DNA of 6,870 bases from Verrucomicrobiota bacterium. GTDB taxonomy: Bacteria > Verrucomicrobiota > Verrucomicrobiia > Chthoniobacterales > UBA10450. Made by a program: the position numbers and the translations under genes. Within the stretch, counting starts at the first letter, position 1, and the number at the start of each line of letters is the position of its first letter. The stretch is taken from positions 1-6,870 of the forward strand of contig QHRI01000220.1 of NCBI GenBank assembly GCA_003221375.1, in the 5' to 3' direction. This document shows, piece after piece, positions 1 to 6,354 of this stretch. The notes beneath the pieces were generated by a model that made no database searches, was not told where the DNA came from, and worked only from the letters and a program-made list of their open reading frames with translations.

Positions 1-773
1 TGGGCAACCGTTCGTTTATCAATCAGGTCAAGTACTCACCAAAGTATCAGAGCGTTGCGATCGTCGGTACCAATGATGGTAACGCGTGGATCGGCTTTAA
101 CCTGGGCACAGGCACCGCCAGCCAGGCGAACTGGGTAAATGTTACTGACAGCAATACGGTTCTGCCGAATCGGCCTGTGATGGGCATCGCCCTCGATCCT
201 TCGGTGTCAGCCGCAAATTTACCCGTAGGGTACGCGGGTATTGGCGGTTTTAACGCTAACACGCCGACAACACCGGGTCACGTGTTCCAGGTAACATGCG
301 CGGCCGATTGCGGCTCTTTCACCTGGGCCAATAAGACCGGCGATCTTCCGGACATTCCGGTGGACTCGATTATTGTGAATCCGAATATCCCGCAACAGGT
401 CTTTGCAGGCACCGATTGGGGCGTCTACTACACCGATGACATAACCGTAGCGTCTCCCAGTTGGCAGCGCTTCGAGAACGGCCTGCCACACGCGATGGTA
501 TGGGACATGCAAATTGACCGGGGTAGCACTACCTTGTCCGTTTGGACACGCAGTCGCGGTGCCTATGCCTATCCTTTAGCTGGCGCCTGGCCAACCCCGA
601 CTCCTACACCTACGCCAAGTGTGACGCCCACCCCAACGCCTACAGCTACGCCCACGGTGACCCCTTCGGTTACGCCAACTCCAACATCTACAGTTACCCC
701 GACACCTACCGCTACACCCAGAGCCACGCCGAGGCCGCGTCCAACACCGCATCCTCGCCCTACGCCGAGGTAA
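1..773 (+). CDS. C-terminal part of an exported BNR/Asp-box-type beta-propeller protein with Thr-Pro tail (5' partial)
   Basis: The frame is open from base 3 to the TAA at 771-773 and runs off the left edge, so only the last 256 residues are present and the true start is not visible; a GTG at 177 is internal. The first ~195 residues look like the closing blades of a propeller: '[14 protein letters not shown]', '[14 protein letters not shown]', then '[16 protein letters not shown]' and '[13 protein letters not shown]'. In this class the final blade usually reads like 'FAGTD.GVYYS', 'GLP...V.D' and 'T.GRG.W', so the match is good even though the Asp-box itself is degenerate. From base 591 the protein becomes a Thr-Pro linker that ends in a Pro/Arg/His tail, '[12 protein letters not shown]'. 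No C-terminal membrane segment follows. The role is probably extracellular or cell-surface binding or scaffolding. No catalytic residue can be assigned. The tail recurs at the end of the gene at 1087. Confidence 0.85.
   Translation, partial: GNRSFINQVKYSPKYQSVAIVGTNDGNAWIGFNLGTGTASQANWVNVTDSNTVLPNRPVMGIALDPSVSAANLPVGYAGIGGFNANTPTTPGHVFQVTCAADCGSFTWANKTGDLPDIPVDSIIVNPNIPQQVFAGTDWGVYYTDDITVASPSWQRFENGLPHAMVWDMQIDRGSTTLSVWTRSRGAYAYPLAGAWPTPTPTPTPSVTPTPTPTATPTVTPSVTPTPTSTVTPTPTATPRATPRPRPTPHPRPTPR
591..770 (+). repeat. Thr-Pro-rich linker and PTPHPRPTP tail (coding low-complexity repeat)
   Basis: About sixty residues of alternating Pro and Thr, with Ser, Val and Ala substitutions at intervals ('TPSVTP', 'TATP', 'TSTVTP'), pass into an Arg/His-rich end. 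Pro and Thr codons are mixed (CCA, CCC, CCG and CCT all occur), so the DNA is not a clean short tandem array. This suggests the protein composition is maintained rather than freshly expanded by slippage. Such linkers normally form extended, often glycosylated spacers in exported proteins. Confidence 0.85.
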
Positions 774-819
774 GACGGAATAGTGATTAGTGACGATTTC
801 TCGGCGGCGCTAGGGCCAA

Positions 820-869
820 AGGTGGACCGGCCTCTTCTGAAAAATGCCAGTTCGGCTCGGGCCGATGGC
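820..869 (+). repeat. 3'-flank repeat element, copy A, with hairpin
   Basis: Bases 820-840 match 3236-3256 behind the next gene with three differences in 21 positions, all transitions. The copies begin 46 and 43 bases after their stop codons. In this copy the following bases form a hairpin: GCCA (846-849) with TGGC (866-869), and TCGGC (852-856) with GCCGA (861-865), with a 2-base bulge and a 4-base loop. An alternative pairing of GGCC at 829-832 with 860-863 is also possible. It may be a transcript 3' end or a dispersed repeat. No T-run follows it. Confidence 0.5.
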
Positions 870-912
870 ACTCGGCGACGACGCAAGATCTAAGTCCAGG
901 GTATTAAGCAGC

Positions 913-941
913 AGAGCCTGGCGGCAAAGCCGCGTTGCTCT
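913..941 (+). other. Stem-loop of unknown role
   Basis: AGAGC (913-917) pairs with GCTCT (937-941), and GCGGC (921-925) pairs with GCCGC (929-933). Between the two stems is a 3x3 internal loop, and the apex is AAA. There is no T-run after it in either direction. It could belong to a 3' UTR of the upstream transcript or simply be a chance GC-rich dyad. Confidence 0.3.
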
Positions 942-1035
942 ACCAATGCATTGAGGAGTCGCCGCGGCAAACGTTCCACCTGACTGATCGCGGTTCTTGA
1001 GAAATAATCTATTTCCCGTTCAAAATTAAAAGGTC

Positions 1036-1065
1036 TTGAACCGTTTGCGAAGATCCACCTAGAAT
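1036..1065 (+). promoter_or_regulatory. Candidate sigma70-type promoter for the 14-blade propeller gene
   Basis: A -35-like TTGAAC at 1036-1041 is followed, after an 18-base spacer, by a -10-like TAGAAT at 1060-1065 (5 of 6 matches to TATAAT). Transcription would start near 1072, about 15 bases before the ATG at 1087. That would leave a very short leader, consistent with the missing Shine-Dalgarno sequence. This is a match to consensus only. Confidence 0.45.
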
Positions 1066-1086
1066 CGGCGGCACAATTCAACGTTT

Positions 1087-3192
1087 ATGAAAAACAAATC
1101 GGAGAGTGAGTCCGCCTTTATTACTCCTCGCGTGCTACTCGGTGTACTTGTCCTCGTGGCTGGCGTCGTTCTGGCCGTCTTTGGTTCCACATCGGCTCGC
1201 CCAAACGTAGCACAAAGGCAGAACGTCAAAGCCAGCGTCGAGGGGCCTAGTCAAAATTTTTGGGCACAAACGAATGGCCCCCAAGGCGGCGATGGGATCG
1301 CGTTAGCCACGAATGCGAATGGGGACGTCTTCGTAGGCACGCAAGGCGGCGGCATCTTTCGGTCCACCGATAACGGAGAAACGTGGACGGAAGTGAACGA
1401 TGGCCTAACTGACACCAATGTGCGTGCACTGGCGATCAATAACGCCGGTCACATCTTTGGAGGAACATGGAGCGGCGGAATTTTCCGATCGACTGACAAT
1501 GGTGACAACTGGGTTCCGGTAAACAACGGCTTGGAATCTCTCGGCATCATTTCGTTAGCGATCAATTCCAACGGCGACATCTTCGCAGGCACGCCGGGCG
1601 GAGGAATCTATCGCTCCACCGATAACGGGCAAAACTGGACCCTGATCGATAACGGCTTGACGAACACTTGGGTGACCGCGCTGACAGTCAATATCAACGG
1701 AAAAATCTTTGCCGCGACATTTGGCGGCGGCGCATTTCGTTCCACCGACAATGGAGACAGTTGGACCCCACTCAATACTGGATTCCCGGATGGTACGTTT
1801 CTCTCGTTAACCATCAATGCGAACGGATATATTTTCGCCGGCGGCGATCCTCTGGGTGGTCCTGTCGGTGTACTTCGCTCGACTGACAACGGCGACAGTT
1901 GGGAGCCGGTTAACAACGGCTTAACGACAAGCAATGGCATCAATGCCTTAATCGTTACGGCAGGTGGTTCTCTTTTTGCCGGGAGCTATGGCGATGGTGT
2001 GTTCCGTTCCACCGATAACGGAGATAACTGGACGCAGGTTAACAACGGCCTAACAGATCTCTTTGCCCTGTCGTTTACCACGAACGCCAACGGCGATATC
2101 TTTGCCGGCATTTATTTCGGTGGCGGGGTTTTCCGATCAACTGATAATGGCGATACCTGGGTCGAAAAGAACAACGGTATGGTAGCGACTGAGGTCCGGG
2201 CCACCATCGTGATGCCCGAACCCGTGCCAAGAATTCGCGTCGGAACAGTAAATTCGAGTGATATTCTCTTTGCTGGAACTTACGGGACTGGTATGTTTCG
2301 TTCGTTCGATAACGGTCAGAGTTGGGAGAAGGTTAACAATGGTTTGCCTGCCCACTACGAGACATGTCTCGCTGTTAATGCGGTTCGTGGCGAGATCTTC
2401 GTCGGTGCTGATTTTGTCGGCGGTGCCGGCGGGGTGCTTCGTTCAACAGATAATGGCGATAGCTGGGTTGAGATTAACCATGGCGTTATACAGAACGATG
2501 TTCGAGCACTGGCAATAAATTCAGCTAATGGTCACATTTTTGCAGGAACGTATGCCGGAGGTATCGCTGGTGGTGTTTTCAGGTCGACAGACGATGGTGA
2601 TAGTTGGACTGCGGTAAACAACGGTCTGGATTGCGGCAACATCTTGTCTCTGGCGATCAATTCCAACGGCGAGATTTTTGCGGGGACCGCGGGCTGCGGA
2701 ACAGGCGTCTATCGTTCTACTGACGACGGAGACAGCTGGACGCTTGTTAACACAGGTCTAACATCGACTGACGTTGCAGCATTGGCGATCGATTCTGGAA
2801 ACGGTCACATCTTCGCAGGAACGCATTCTATCATGGGCCAGGGCGGCGGAATGTTTCGGTCCACTGATAACGGAGACACATGGACCGAACAAAATAATGG
2901 TTTTACAGCGCTTGATGTGAACAGCGTGGTGATCAATTCCATCGGTCGCATCTTTGCAGGCGCTGACATCGGAGTGTTCCTATCCACAAACGACGGCGAC
3001 CGTTGGACCGAGGCAAGCAGCGGACTACTCCCTCCAGGTGGAAATGTTTGGTCACTGACGATCGATCCTGAACAATTTATCCTGGCCGGGACCGCTGGCG
3101 CCGGCGTATTTCGCAGCGTGCAACCGACCGTGAGACCTCCTCCTGTGCCGAGGGTGCACCCAACTCCGCACCCTCGTCCAACGCCGCCATAG
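1087..3192 (+). CDS. Exported protein with fourteen Asp-box beta-propeller blades and a Pro-rich tail
   Basis: This 701-residue protein begins with a charged n-region and a hydrophobic signal or anchor (residues 15-33, RVLLGVLVLVAGVVLAVFG), so it is exported. I took the ATG at 1087 because it places this signal at the N-terminus and fits the promoter upstream. Residues 71-678 are tandem blades of the form 'v.aLaInsnGdIFAGT..GGvFRSTDNGdsWt.vNNGLt'. Thirteen carry an Asp-box (STDNGxxW type, at 93, 135, 177, 219, 265, 308, 351, 406, 453, 500, 544, 592 and 633). A fourteenth module ends in 'ILAGTAGAGVFRS' without the box. Spacing is 41-48 residues except for 55 between boxes 7 and 8. The end (679-701) is Pro-rich, finishing '[11 protein letters not shown]'. 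Asp-boxes are structural, so the name sialidase would not be justified. The probable role is surface binding or adhesion; a carbohydrate-active function (GH74 enzymes also have two seven-bladed propellers) is possible but unsupported by visible catalytic residues. Confidence 0.9.
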   Translation: MKNKSESESAFITPRVLLGVLVLVAGVVLAVFGSTSARPNVAQRQNVKASVEGPSQNFWAQTNGPQGGDGIALATNANGDVFVGTQGGGIFRSTDNGETWTEVNDGLTDTNVRALAINNAGHIFGGTWSGGIFRSTDNGDNWVPVNNGLESLGIISLAINSNGDIFAGTPGGGIYRSTDNGQNWTLIDNGLTNTWVTALTVNINGKIFAATFGGGAFRSTDNGDSWTPLNTGFPDGTFLSLTINANGYIFAGGDPLGGPVGVLRSTDNGDSWEPVNNGLTTSNGINALIVTAGGSLFAGSYGDGVFRSTDNGDNWTQVNNGLTDLFALSFTTNANGDIFAGIYFGGGVFRSTDNGDTWVEKNNGMVATEVRATIVMPEPVPRIRVGTVNSSDILFAGTYGTGMFRSFDNGQSWEKVNNGLPAHYETCLAVNAVRGEIFVGADFVGGAGGVLRSTDNGDSWVEINHGVIQNDVRALAINSANGHIFAGTYAGGIAGGVFRSTDDGDSWTAVNNGLDCGNILSLAINSNGEIFAGTAGCGTGVYRSTDDGDSWTLVNTGLTSTDVAALAIDSGNGHIFAGTHSIMGQGGGMFRSTDNGDTWTEQNNGFTALDVNSVVINSIGRIFAGADIGVFLSTNDGDRWTEASSGLLPPGGNVWSLTIDPEQFILAGTAGAGVFRSVQPTVRPPPVPRVHPTPHPRPTPP
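1297..3120 (+). repeat. Fourteen tandem propeller-blade repeats (about 42-48 residues each)
   Basis: Each unit has a strand ending 'IFAGT' or similar, a Gly-rich turn, '(V/I/M)FRS', an Asp-box and 'VNNGL'. Fourteen 'FAGT...FRS' cores can be counted, from 'VFVGTQGGGIFRS' to 'ILAGTAGAGVFRS'. The copies are similar in protein but vary at synonymous positions, which points to fairly old duplications kept by selection. The longest spacer follows the seventh Asp-box, exactly halfway. Confidence 0.85.
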
Positions 3193-3235
3193 TTTTGATT
3201 AACGATTAGTTTAATCAGTAATTGGGAATAGTTTC

Positions 3236-3263
3236 AGGTGGATCGGCTTCTCCTGAAGCCGAT
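3236..3263 (+). repeat. 3'-flank repeat element, copy B, with a perfect 9-bp hairpin
   Basis: ATCGGCTTC (3242-3250) pairs perfectly with GAAGCCGAT (3255-3263) around a TCCT loop. The element starts 43 bases after the stop of the 14-blade gene, and its first 21 bases match 820-840 behind the previous gene. It lies in the 192-base gap between two convergent genes, so it could end transcription from either side or be a processed 3' end, although no T-run follows on either strand. A second, weaker dyad, TGATTAA (3196-3202) with TTAATCA (3211-3217), lies just after the stop codon. Confidence 0.5.
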
Positions 3264-3384
3264 GGCAAAGCGAATCGCCAAAGGCGCGGCGCTGAAGATG
3301 GCATCACGTTGAATAGTCGAGATCATCTTAGCGGGAATTTGCTTGTTTTTGCGCGAGTTACCGCATAAGGAAGTCGCTCAAATA

Positions 3385-5415
3385 TCAAAATGTCACAGTC
3401 GCCTGGTTAGAACACGTGTTCGTCCCTGTGTTGCACACTTGGTAGGTGAAGCTGCCCGGGCCATTGCCGCCGATGCGATCAGTGTAGAAGCCGTCATTCC
3501 TGGTTGTGACGAGCAAAGCACCGTTGCGGTAAATGTCGACGCGATTCAAAGTCGCGCCGGTCCAGGACAGGTCCGCCCTACGCCGCCCGTTTACCAGGTA
3601 GCCATTCGCAGTGAGCGTTATTTGGCCGGGCGTGGGCGTAGGAGTCACAGTAGGCGTAGCTGTCGGAGTTGCAGTGGGTGTGGCGGTTGGACTTGGCGTT
3701 ACCGTTGGGGTGGGTGTAGGCGAAGGTGCACCTACCGACTGTCTATCGTGGAAGGCGTCCTGCTGGGAACTGCCGCTAATTGTTACGCGGCCGTCCACCC
3801 ATGAATGCAGGTGTTGGTTAGGCGACGAACTGGCATAGTCATAGTCGCCTGCATAGGTCGCCTGGATACCCGGGTCAGGTTGTGCCGGCAGCGGGCTAAC
3901 CACATCCGAGAACGTTTGGTCAGACAACCAGCTCGCGCCGTTATCGGTGGATCTCCGCGCCCACATCCTATAACAGGGAACGGCGGGATTGCCGCGAGTG
4001 CAGCTCGCACTCTCGCGTGCGTCATACCATACGGCGAGAACAGTACCACTGGGACTGACTGAAACATTGGGTTCCCACTGAGGCCGCGAAGTAGCGTCTG
4101 TGTGCAACTTCAATGGGGCGCTAAAGGTTTGCCCGCGATCCGTCGAGCGGATGTAATAGACGTCCCCCGGATCGCTGCCTGCTCCGTGCTGTGCATAAAC
4201 GTAGTGCACCACGCCGTTGTAAGCGCCGGGTTCACCCCATCCCTCGTGGCGCCAGTAACCACCGCCGTCGGTAAACATGCATGCGAAGTAGCCCACGGCG
4301 GTTACGCCCGGTCCAGGAAACGTAGGTCCGGTGTAGGTATTGCTCCAAGTGTTGCCACCGTCTGTGGATCTGAAGATGAGATTAGAATTGTTGTGTGGGA
4401 AACCGCCGCCGCCTTCATTCATCCCGGCGATGTACACGTCGCCCGTGGCCAGGTCGCCGGTGATCTGGACGTCGCGGATAAATGGAGTGCCGCTCGTGAT
4501 CTGTCGCGCATTGGTCCAGGTGACACCGTTGTCAGTTGAGTAACGAACGAACAGGGCTCCACCGCCAACATTAAAGTCGTTCCAGGAAGTGTACATTCGA
4601 CCGTAGAAGGGAGAGGATGGGTTGTTATCCGCCCAACCAGACTCTCGGTCGTCTTGCGAGTTGGTGTGAATACAGAAGTGGGTCCAGCTATTCGCGTTTG
4701 AAGGACTGGTAGTCTTGTAACCACCGAGCCCCTGAGCGCCGCAGCCCGCGTCGAGCCAGATCGTGTACCAGGTGCCGGTTGGTCGGTTGTACAGAATAAC
4801 AGGGTCCCCTAGTGTGTTGGAGAATGGGCTCTGACCGCTGGCAGCGGTCAGGCGAGTGAAGGTTGTGCCGCCATCGGTGGAGACCGATGCGCCTGAGATA
4901 TTGATTGGGCTCGCGTTACGGCCGCGCGAGTCGTTGTACGCGACCACGATCTGGTTCGGGTTATCCGGGTTACTCGCAGTGAATGTCTCGGACTGAGTAA
5001 CGTTAGGATTGGTTTCCACGCCGGTGATCAGGTCAACGTCCGTGGCGCCAAACGCTGAAGGCTGTAAGAATTCCTGAGCGATCTGCGAGAAGGCGCCGCC
5101 GGGAGATGCTGAGCCTCCGTCTGCCTCGCCGCAGGCAATCATGATTGCTCCTGCCCGGAGGTTCTCCTGTTTATCGATACCTAGCTCATGGATTTTGGCA
5201 CAATCAAATCCCGCGGGGACGAGCGGGTCGATGGGGTTCAGGACGAACCTGTATTTTTGCTGTGCTTGTGCGGAGAACGCCCCAAAACCCAGCAGCGCCA
5301 GGAAGACGCCAGCCAGGATAACAAACAGGCCTATTAAGACACGAACGTTAAAAAACCCGGCTTCGCCGAGATTACGGCGGGCGGGTGCCGACGCTGAAGT
5401 AGAGTGTTTTTTCAT
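3385..5415 (-). CDS. Exported sialidase-like Asp-box propeller protein with Thr-Pro linker and Fn3-like C-terminal domain
   Basis: This 676-residue protein starts with a long polar n-region (1-24), then a hydrophobic core (25-43, RVLIGLFVILAGVFLALLG) and a probable cleavage region at 'FSAQAQQ' (47-53). Five Asp-boxes follow: STDGGTTF (179), STDNGVTW (293), STDGGNTW (350), STDRGQTF (424) and STDNGASW (489). They sit in strands such as 'QIVVAYNDSRG', 'GTWYTIWLDAG' and 'GTVLAVWYDAR', typical of a six-bladed sialidase-type propeller (about 140-560). Residues 564-597 are a Thr-Pro linker. Residues 598-676 form an Fn3-like domain ('LSWTGATLNRVDIYRNGALL', 'FTYQVCNTGTNTCSN', with two Cys that could form a disulfide). 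It is secreted or surface-attached. I cannot see a clear set of sialidase catalytic residues, so enzyme activity is unproven. Upstream there is no strong Shine-Dalgarno. The gene converges on the + strand gene ending at 3192 and follows the citryl-CoA lyase-like gene after 135 bases, probably with its own promoter. Confidence 0.88.
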   Translation of the reverse strand: MKKHSTSASAPARRNLGEAGFFNVRVLIGLFVILAGVFLALLGFGAFSAQAQQKYRFVLNPIDPLVPAGFDCAKIHELGIDKQENLRAGAIMIACGEADGGSASPGGAFSQIAQEFLQPSAFGATDVDLITGVETNPNVTQSETFTASNPDNPNQIVVAYNDSRGRNASPINISGASVSTDGGTTFTRLTAASGQSPFSNTLGDPVILYNRPTGTWYTIWLDAGCGAQGLGGYKTTSPSNANSWTHFCIHTNSQDDRESGWADNNPSSPFYGRMYTSWNDFNVGGGALFVRYSTDNGVTWTNARQITSGTPFIRDVQITGDLATGDVYIAGMNEGGGGFPHNNSNLIFRSTDGGNTWSNTYTGPTFPGPGVTAVGYFACMFTDGGGYWRHEGWGEPGAYNGVVHYVYAQHGAGSDPGDVYYIRSTDRGQTFSAPLKLHTDATSRPQWEPNVSVSPSGTVLAVWYDARESASCTRGNPAVPCYRMWARRSTDNGASWLSDQTFSDVVSPLPAQPDPGIQATYAGDYDYASSSPNQHLHSWVDGRVTISGSSQQDAFHDRQSVGAPSPTPTPTVTPSPTATPTATPTATPTVTPTPTPGQITLTANGYLVNGRRRADLSWTGATLNRVDIYRNGALLVTTRNDGFYTDRIGGNGPGSFTYQVCNTGTNTCSNQATVTF
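3625..3726 (-). repeat. Thr-Pro linker segment within the Asp-box/Fn3 protein
   Basis: Residues 564-597 of the minus-strand protein alternate Pro and Thr with Ser, Val and Ala ('SPTPTPTVTPSPTATP...'). The segment separates the propeller from the C-terminal Fn3-like domain. It resembles the linker at 591-770, but here it leads into a folded domain rather than into the naked 'PTPHPRPTP' tail. Confidence 0.85.
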
Positions 5416-5440
5416 GGTGGAGTTTCATTGGAGTTGTACG

Positions 5441-5470
5441 ATTCTTGATCGAAACAATTCGAACAATCAA
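5441..5470 (-). promoter_or_regulatory. Weak promoter candidate for the Asp-box/Fn3 gene
   Basis: On the minus strand TTGATT (5470-5465) and AAGAAT (5446-5441) are separated by 18 bases. Each matches the sigma70 consensus at 4 of 6 positions, in an AT-rich stretch about 25 bases before the ATG at 5415. The same bases contain a small dyad (TTGAT at 5445-5449 with ATCAA at 5466-5470), which could be an operator or chance. Confidence 0.25.
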
Positions 5471-5496
5471 TCGTTTTTATTTTGTGACCTGGATGT

Positions 5497-5549
5497 AGCA
5501 CTTGTTAGCTTAGGCACAAAAAAGTTGCCCAACGGCCTAACAAGTGGCT
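5497..5549 (-). terminator. Inverted repeat after the citryl-CoA lyase-like gene, possible terminator
   Basis: CACTTGTTAG (5499-5508) is perfectly complementary to CTAACAAGTG (5537-5546), leaving a 28-base loop. Within the loop, TTAGGC (5510-5515) can pair instead with GCCTAA (5535-5540), so two folds compete for the same right arm. On the minus strand the loop contains six T (bases 5523-5518) just after a weak GC hairpin. This begins right after the TAA at 5553-5551, where an operon terminator would be expected, but the geometry is not that of a standard intrinsic terminator. Confidence 0.35.
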
Positions 5550-5550
5550 T

Positions 5551-6354
5551 TTACGAAGCGGACGTACCGGGCATACCTCTCGGCGAAGGCCCATCGTAGC
5601 CGTGATTGACCGGATCGATCCGGCGCATCGGCTTCTCGCGAGTTTGTTCTTCGATCACGTGTGCCACCAGACCGGGCGTACGGGCAATCATGAAAATGCC
5701 GTTGAACGCCGCAGGATTCATTCCCAGATCGGCGAGAATGGCACCGATTGCGCCATCCACGTTGATGGGAAGCGCCTTCTTTGCATCGGCGAACGCTTTT
5801 TCGACAGCGCGTGCTGCTTTCATATGCACGCCATCCACGCCCGCTTCGCGTGCCAGCTCGAAAAGCCGCGCCGTGCGCGGATCTTTTGTGTGATAACGGT
5901 GGCCAAATCCCGGCATCCGCTCACCGCTCTCTCTCATAGCCGCCAGGGCGCTCGAGGCGGCCTCATCCAATGAAATGGATTTACTTGTCGCGCGATCAGC
6001 AATTGCCTTCAGTTGTCGGGCGCAGTCTTCAATTGCCCCGCCGTGGTGACGATTGATAGACATGATCCCAGCAGCAACCGCCGCGCTCAAGGTTGCCCCG
6101 GTCGACGCGACAGTTCGCGCGGTCAATGCGCTCGGAGGCGTCGCGCCGTGATCGATCGACGCGACCAGAATCGCGTCCATCAAACGCGCGATGGGGGCCG
6201 AGGCTAGGTCGCCAGTCAAAATCAGATAAACCGCTGCGCCAAAAGAAACGCGGCCCATGAGTTCGGCAATATCGTATCCGCGCACGCTCACTCTGTTGGG
6301 TTCGACGCGCGTGATAGCAGTATTCCACGTTGCTTTCCGGTCAGCTTCGCTCAT
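5551..6354 (-). CDS. Citryl-CoA lyase-like protein (short citrate synthase family)
   Basis: This 267-residue protein aligns with the citrate-synthase-type domain at the C-terminus of ATP-citrate lyase and with stand-alone citryl-CoA lyases, which cleave citryl-CoA to acetyl-CoA and oxaloacetate. It is much shorter than true citrate synthase (about 430 residues), lacking the large N-terminal part. The family catalytic residues are visible: His69 in 'SIDHG', His152 in 'PGFGHR' and Asp200 in 'INVDG'. Further family features are 'NRHHGGAIED' (101-110), 'NGIFMIARTPGLVAHVIEE' (218-236) and 'RRID...YDG' near the end. The ATG at 6354 is supported by an AGGA on the minus strand 9 bases upstream. It overlaps the SucD-like gene by 14 bases, so the two are co-transcribed and probably form a complex in the cytoplasm. 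The natural substrate could be citrate or a related tricarboxylate or hydroxy acid such as methylcitrate; sequence alone does not decide. A minor citrate synthase-like condensing role is the main alternative. Confidence 0.85.
   Translation of the reverse strand: MSEADRKATWNTAITRVEPNRVSVRGYDIAELMGRVSFGAAVYLILTGDLASAPIARLMDAILVASIDHGATPPSALTARTVASTGATLSAAVAAGIMSINRHHGGAIEDCARQLKAIADRATSKSISLDEAASSALAAMRESGERMPGFGHRYHTKDPRTARLFELAREAGVDGVHMKAARAVEKAFADAKKALPINVDGAIGAILADLGMNPAAFNGIFMIARTPGLVAHVIEEQTREKPMRRIDPVNHGYDGPSPRGMPGTSAS

Larger units (their letters stand above)
774..1086. other. Intergenic region with two hairpins and a promoter, no gene
   Basis: I find no convincing coding sequence in these 313 bases. 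From left to right they hold a segment matching the 3' flank of the next gene (820-869), a hairpin at 846-869, a hairpin at 913-941, a perfect 10-base palindrome CAATGCATTG at 944-953, an AT-rich stretch at 1004-1034 and a sigma70-like promoter at 1036-1065. No run of T follows either hairpin, so neither is a textbook intrinsic terminator. The DNA upstream of the ATG at 1087 has no Shine-Dalgarno sequence. Confidence 0.6.

Noticed and set aside
569..886. Val-Gly-rich open frame on the minus strand
   Set aside because: It is the reverse complement of the Thr-Pro linker codons of the + strand gene. It has no family features and its composition is dictated by the real gene.
873..964. Possible tRNA on the minus strand (7-bp acceptor-like pairing and a D-arm-like 'TTGGTAGAGCA')
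   Set aside because: There is no T-arm with a TTC-type loop, no 5-bp anticodon stem with a 7-base loop (the inner hairpin has an AAA apex), and no CCA or plausible 3' end. At most it is a relic.
1297..3120. Tandem repeats as a CRISPR array or mobile element
   Set aside because: The repeats are in-frame protein blades of variable length and DNA sequence, not identical direct repeats with unique spacers. There are no terminal inverted repeats or transposase.
3343..3838. Open frames on the + strand, Arg/Ser-rich or Val-Gly-rich
   Set aside because: They lie antisense to the C-terminal Fn3 domain and Thr-Pro linker of the convincing minus-strand gene and show no domain of their own.
3385..5415. 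Calling the minus-strand propeller gene a sialidase (neuraminidase)
   Set aside because: Asp-boxes are structural and occur in many propellers. I could not identify the arginine triad with an N-terminal RIP-type motif or the Tyr/Glu pair with confidence.
5426..5428. Alternative ATG 13 bases upstream of the minus-strand propeller gene start
   Set aside because: It is out of frame with the propeller protein, and no leader peptide of interest follows.
5504..5540. Integron attC-like core (GCCTAAC)
   Set aside because: Only one arm fits the RYYYAAC core; the other (GTTAGCT) breaks the pattern, and the two cores are in the wrong order for an attC site. No integrase or cassettes are present.
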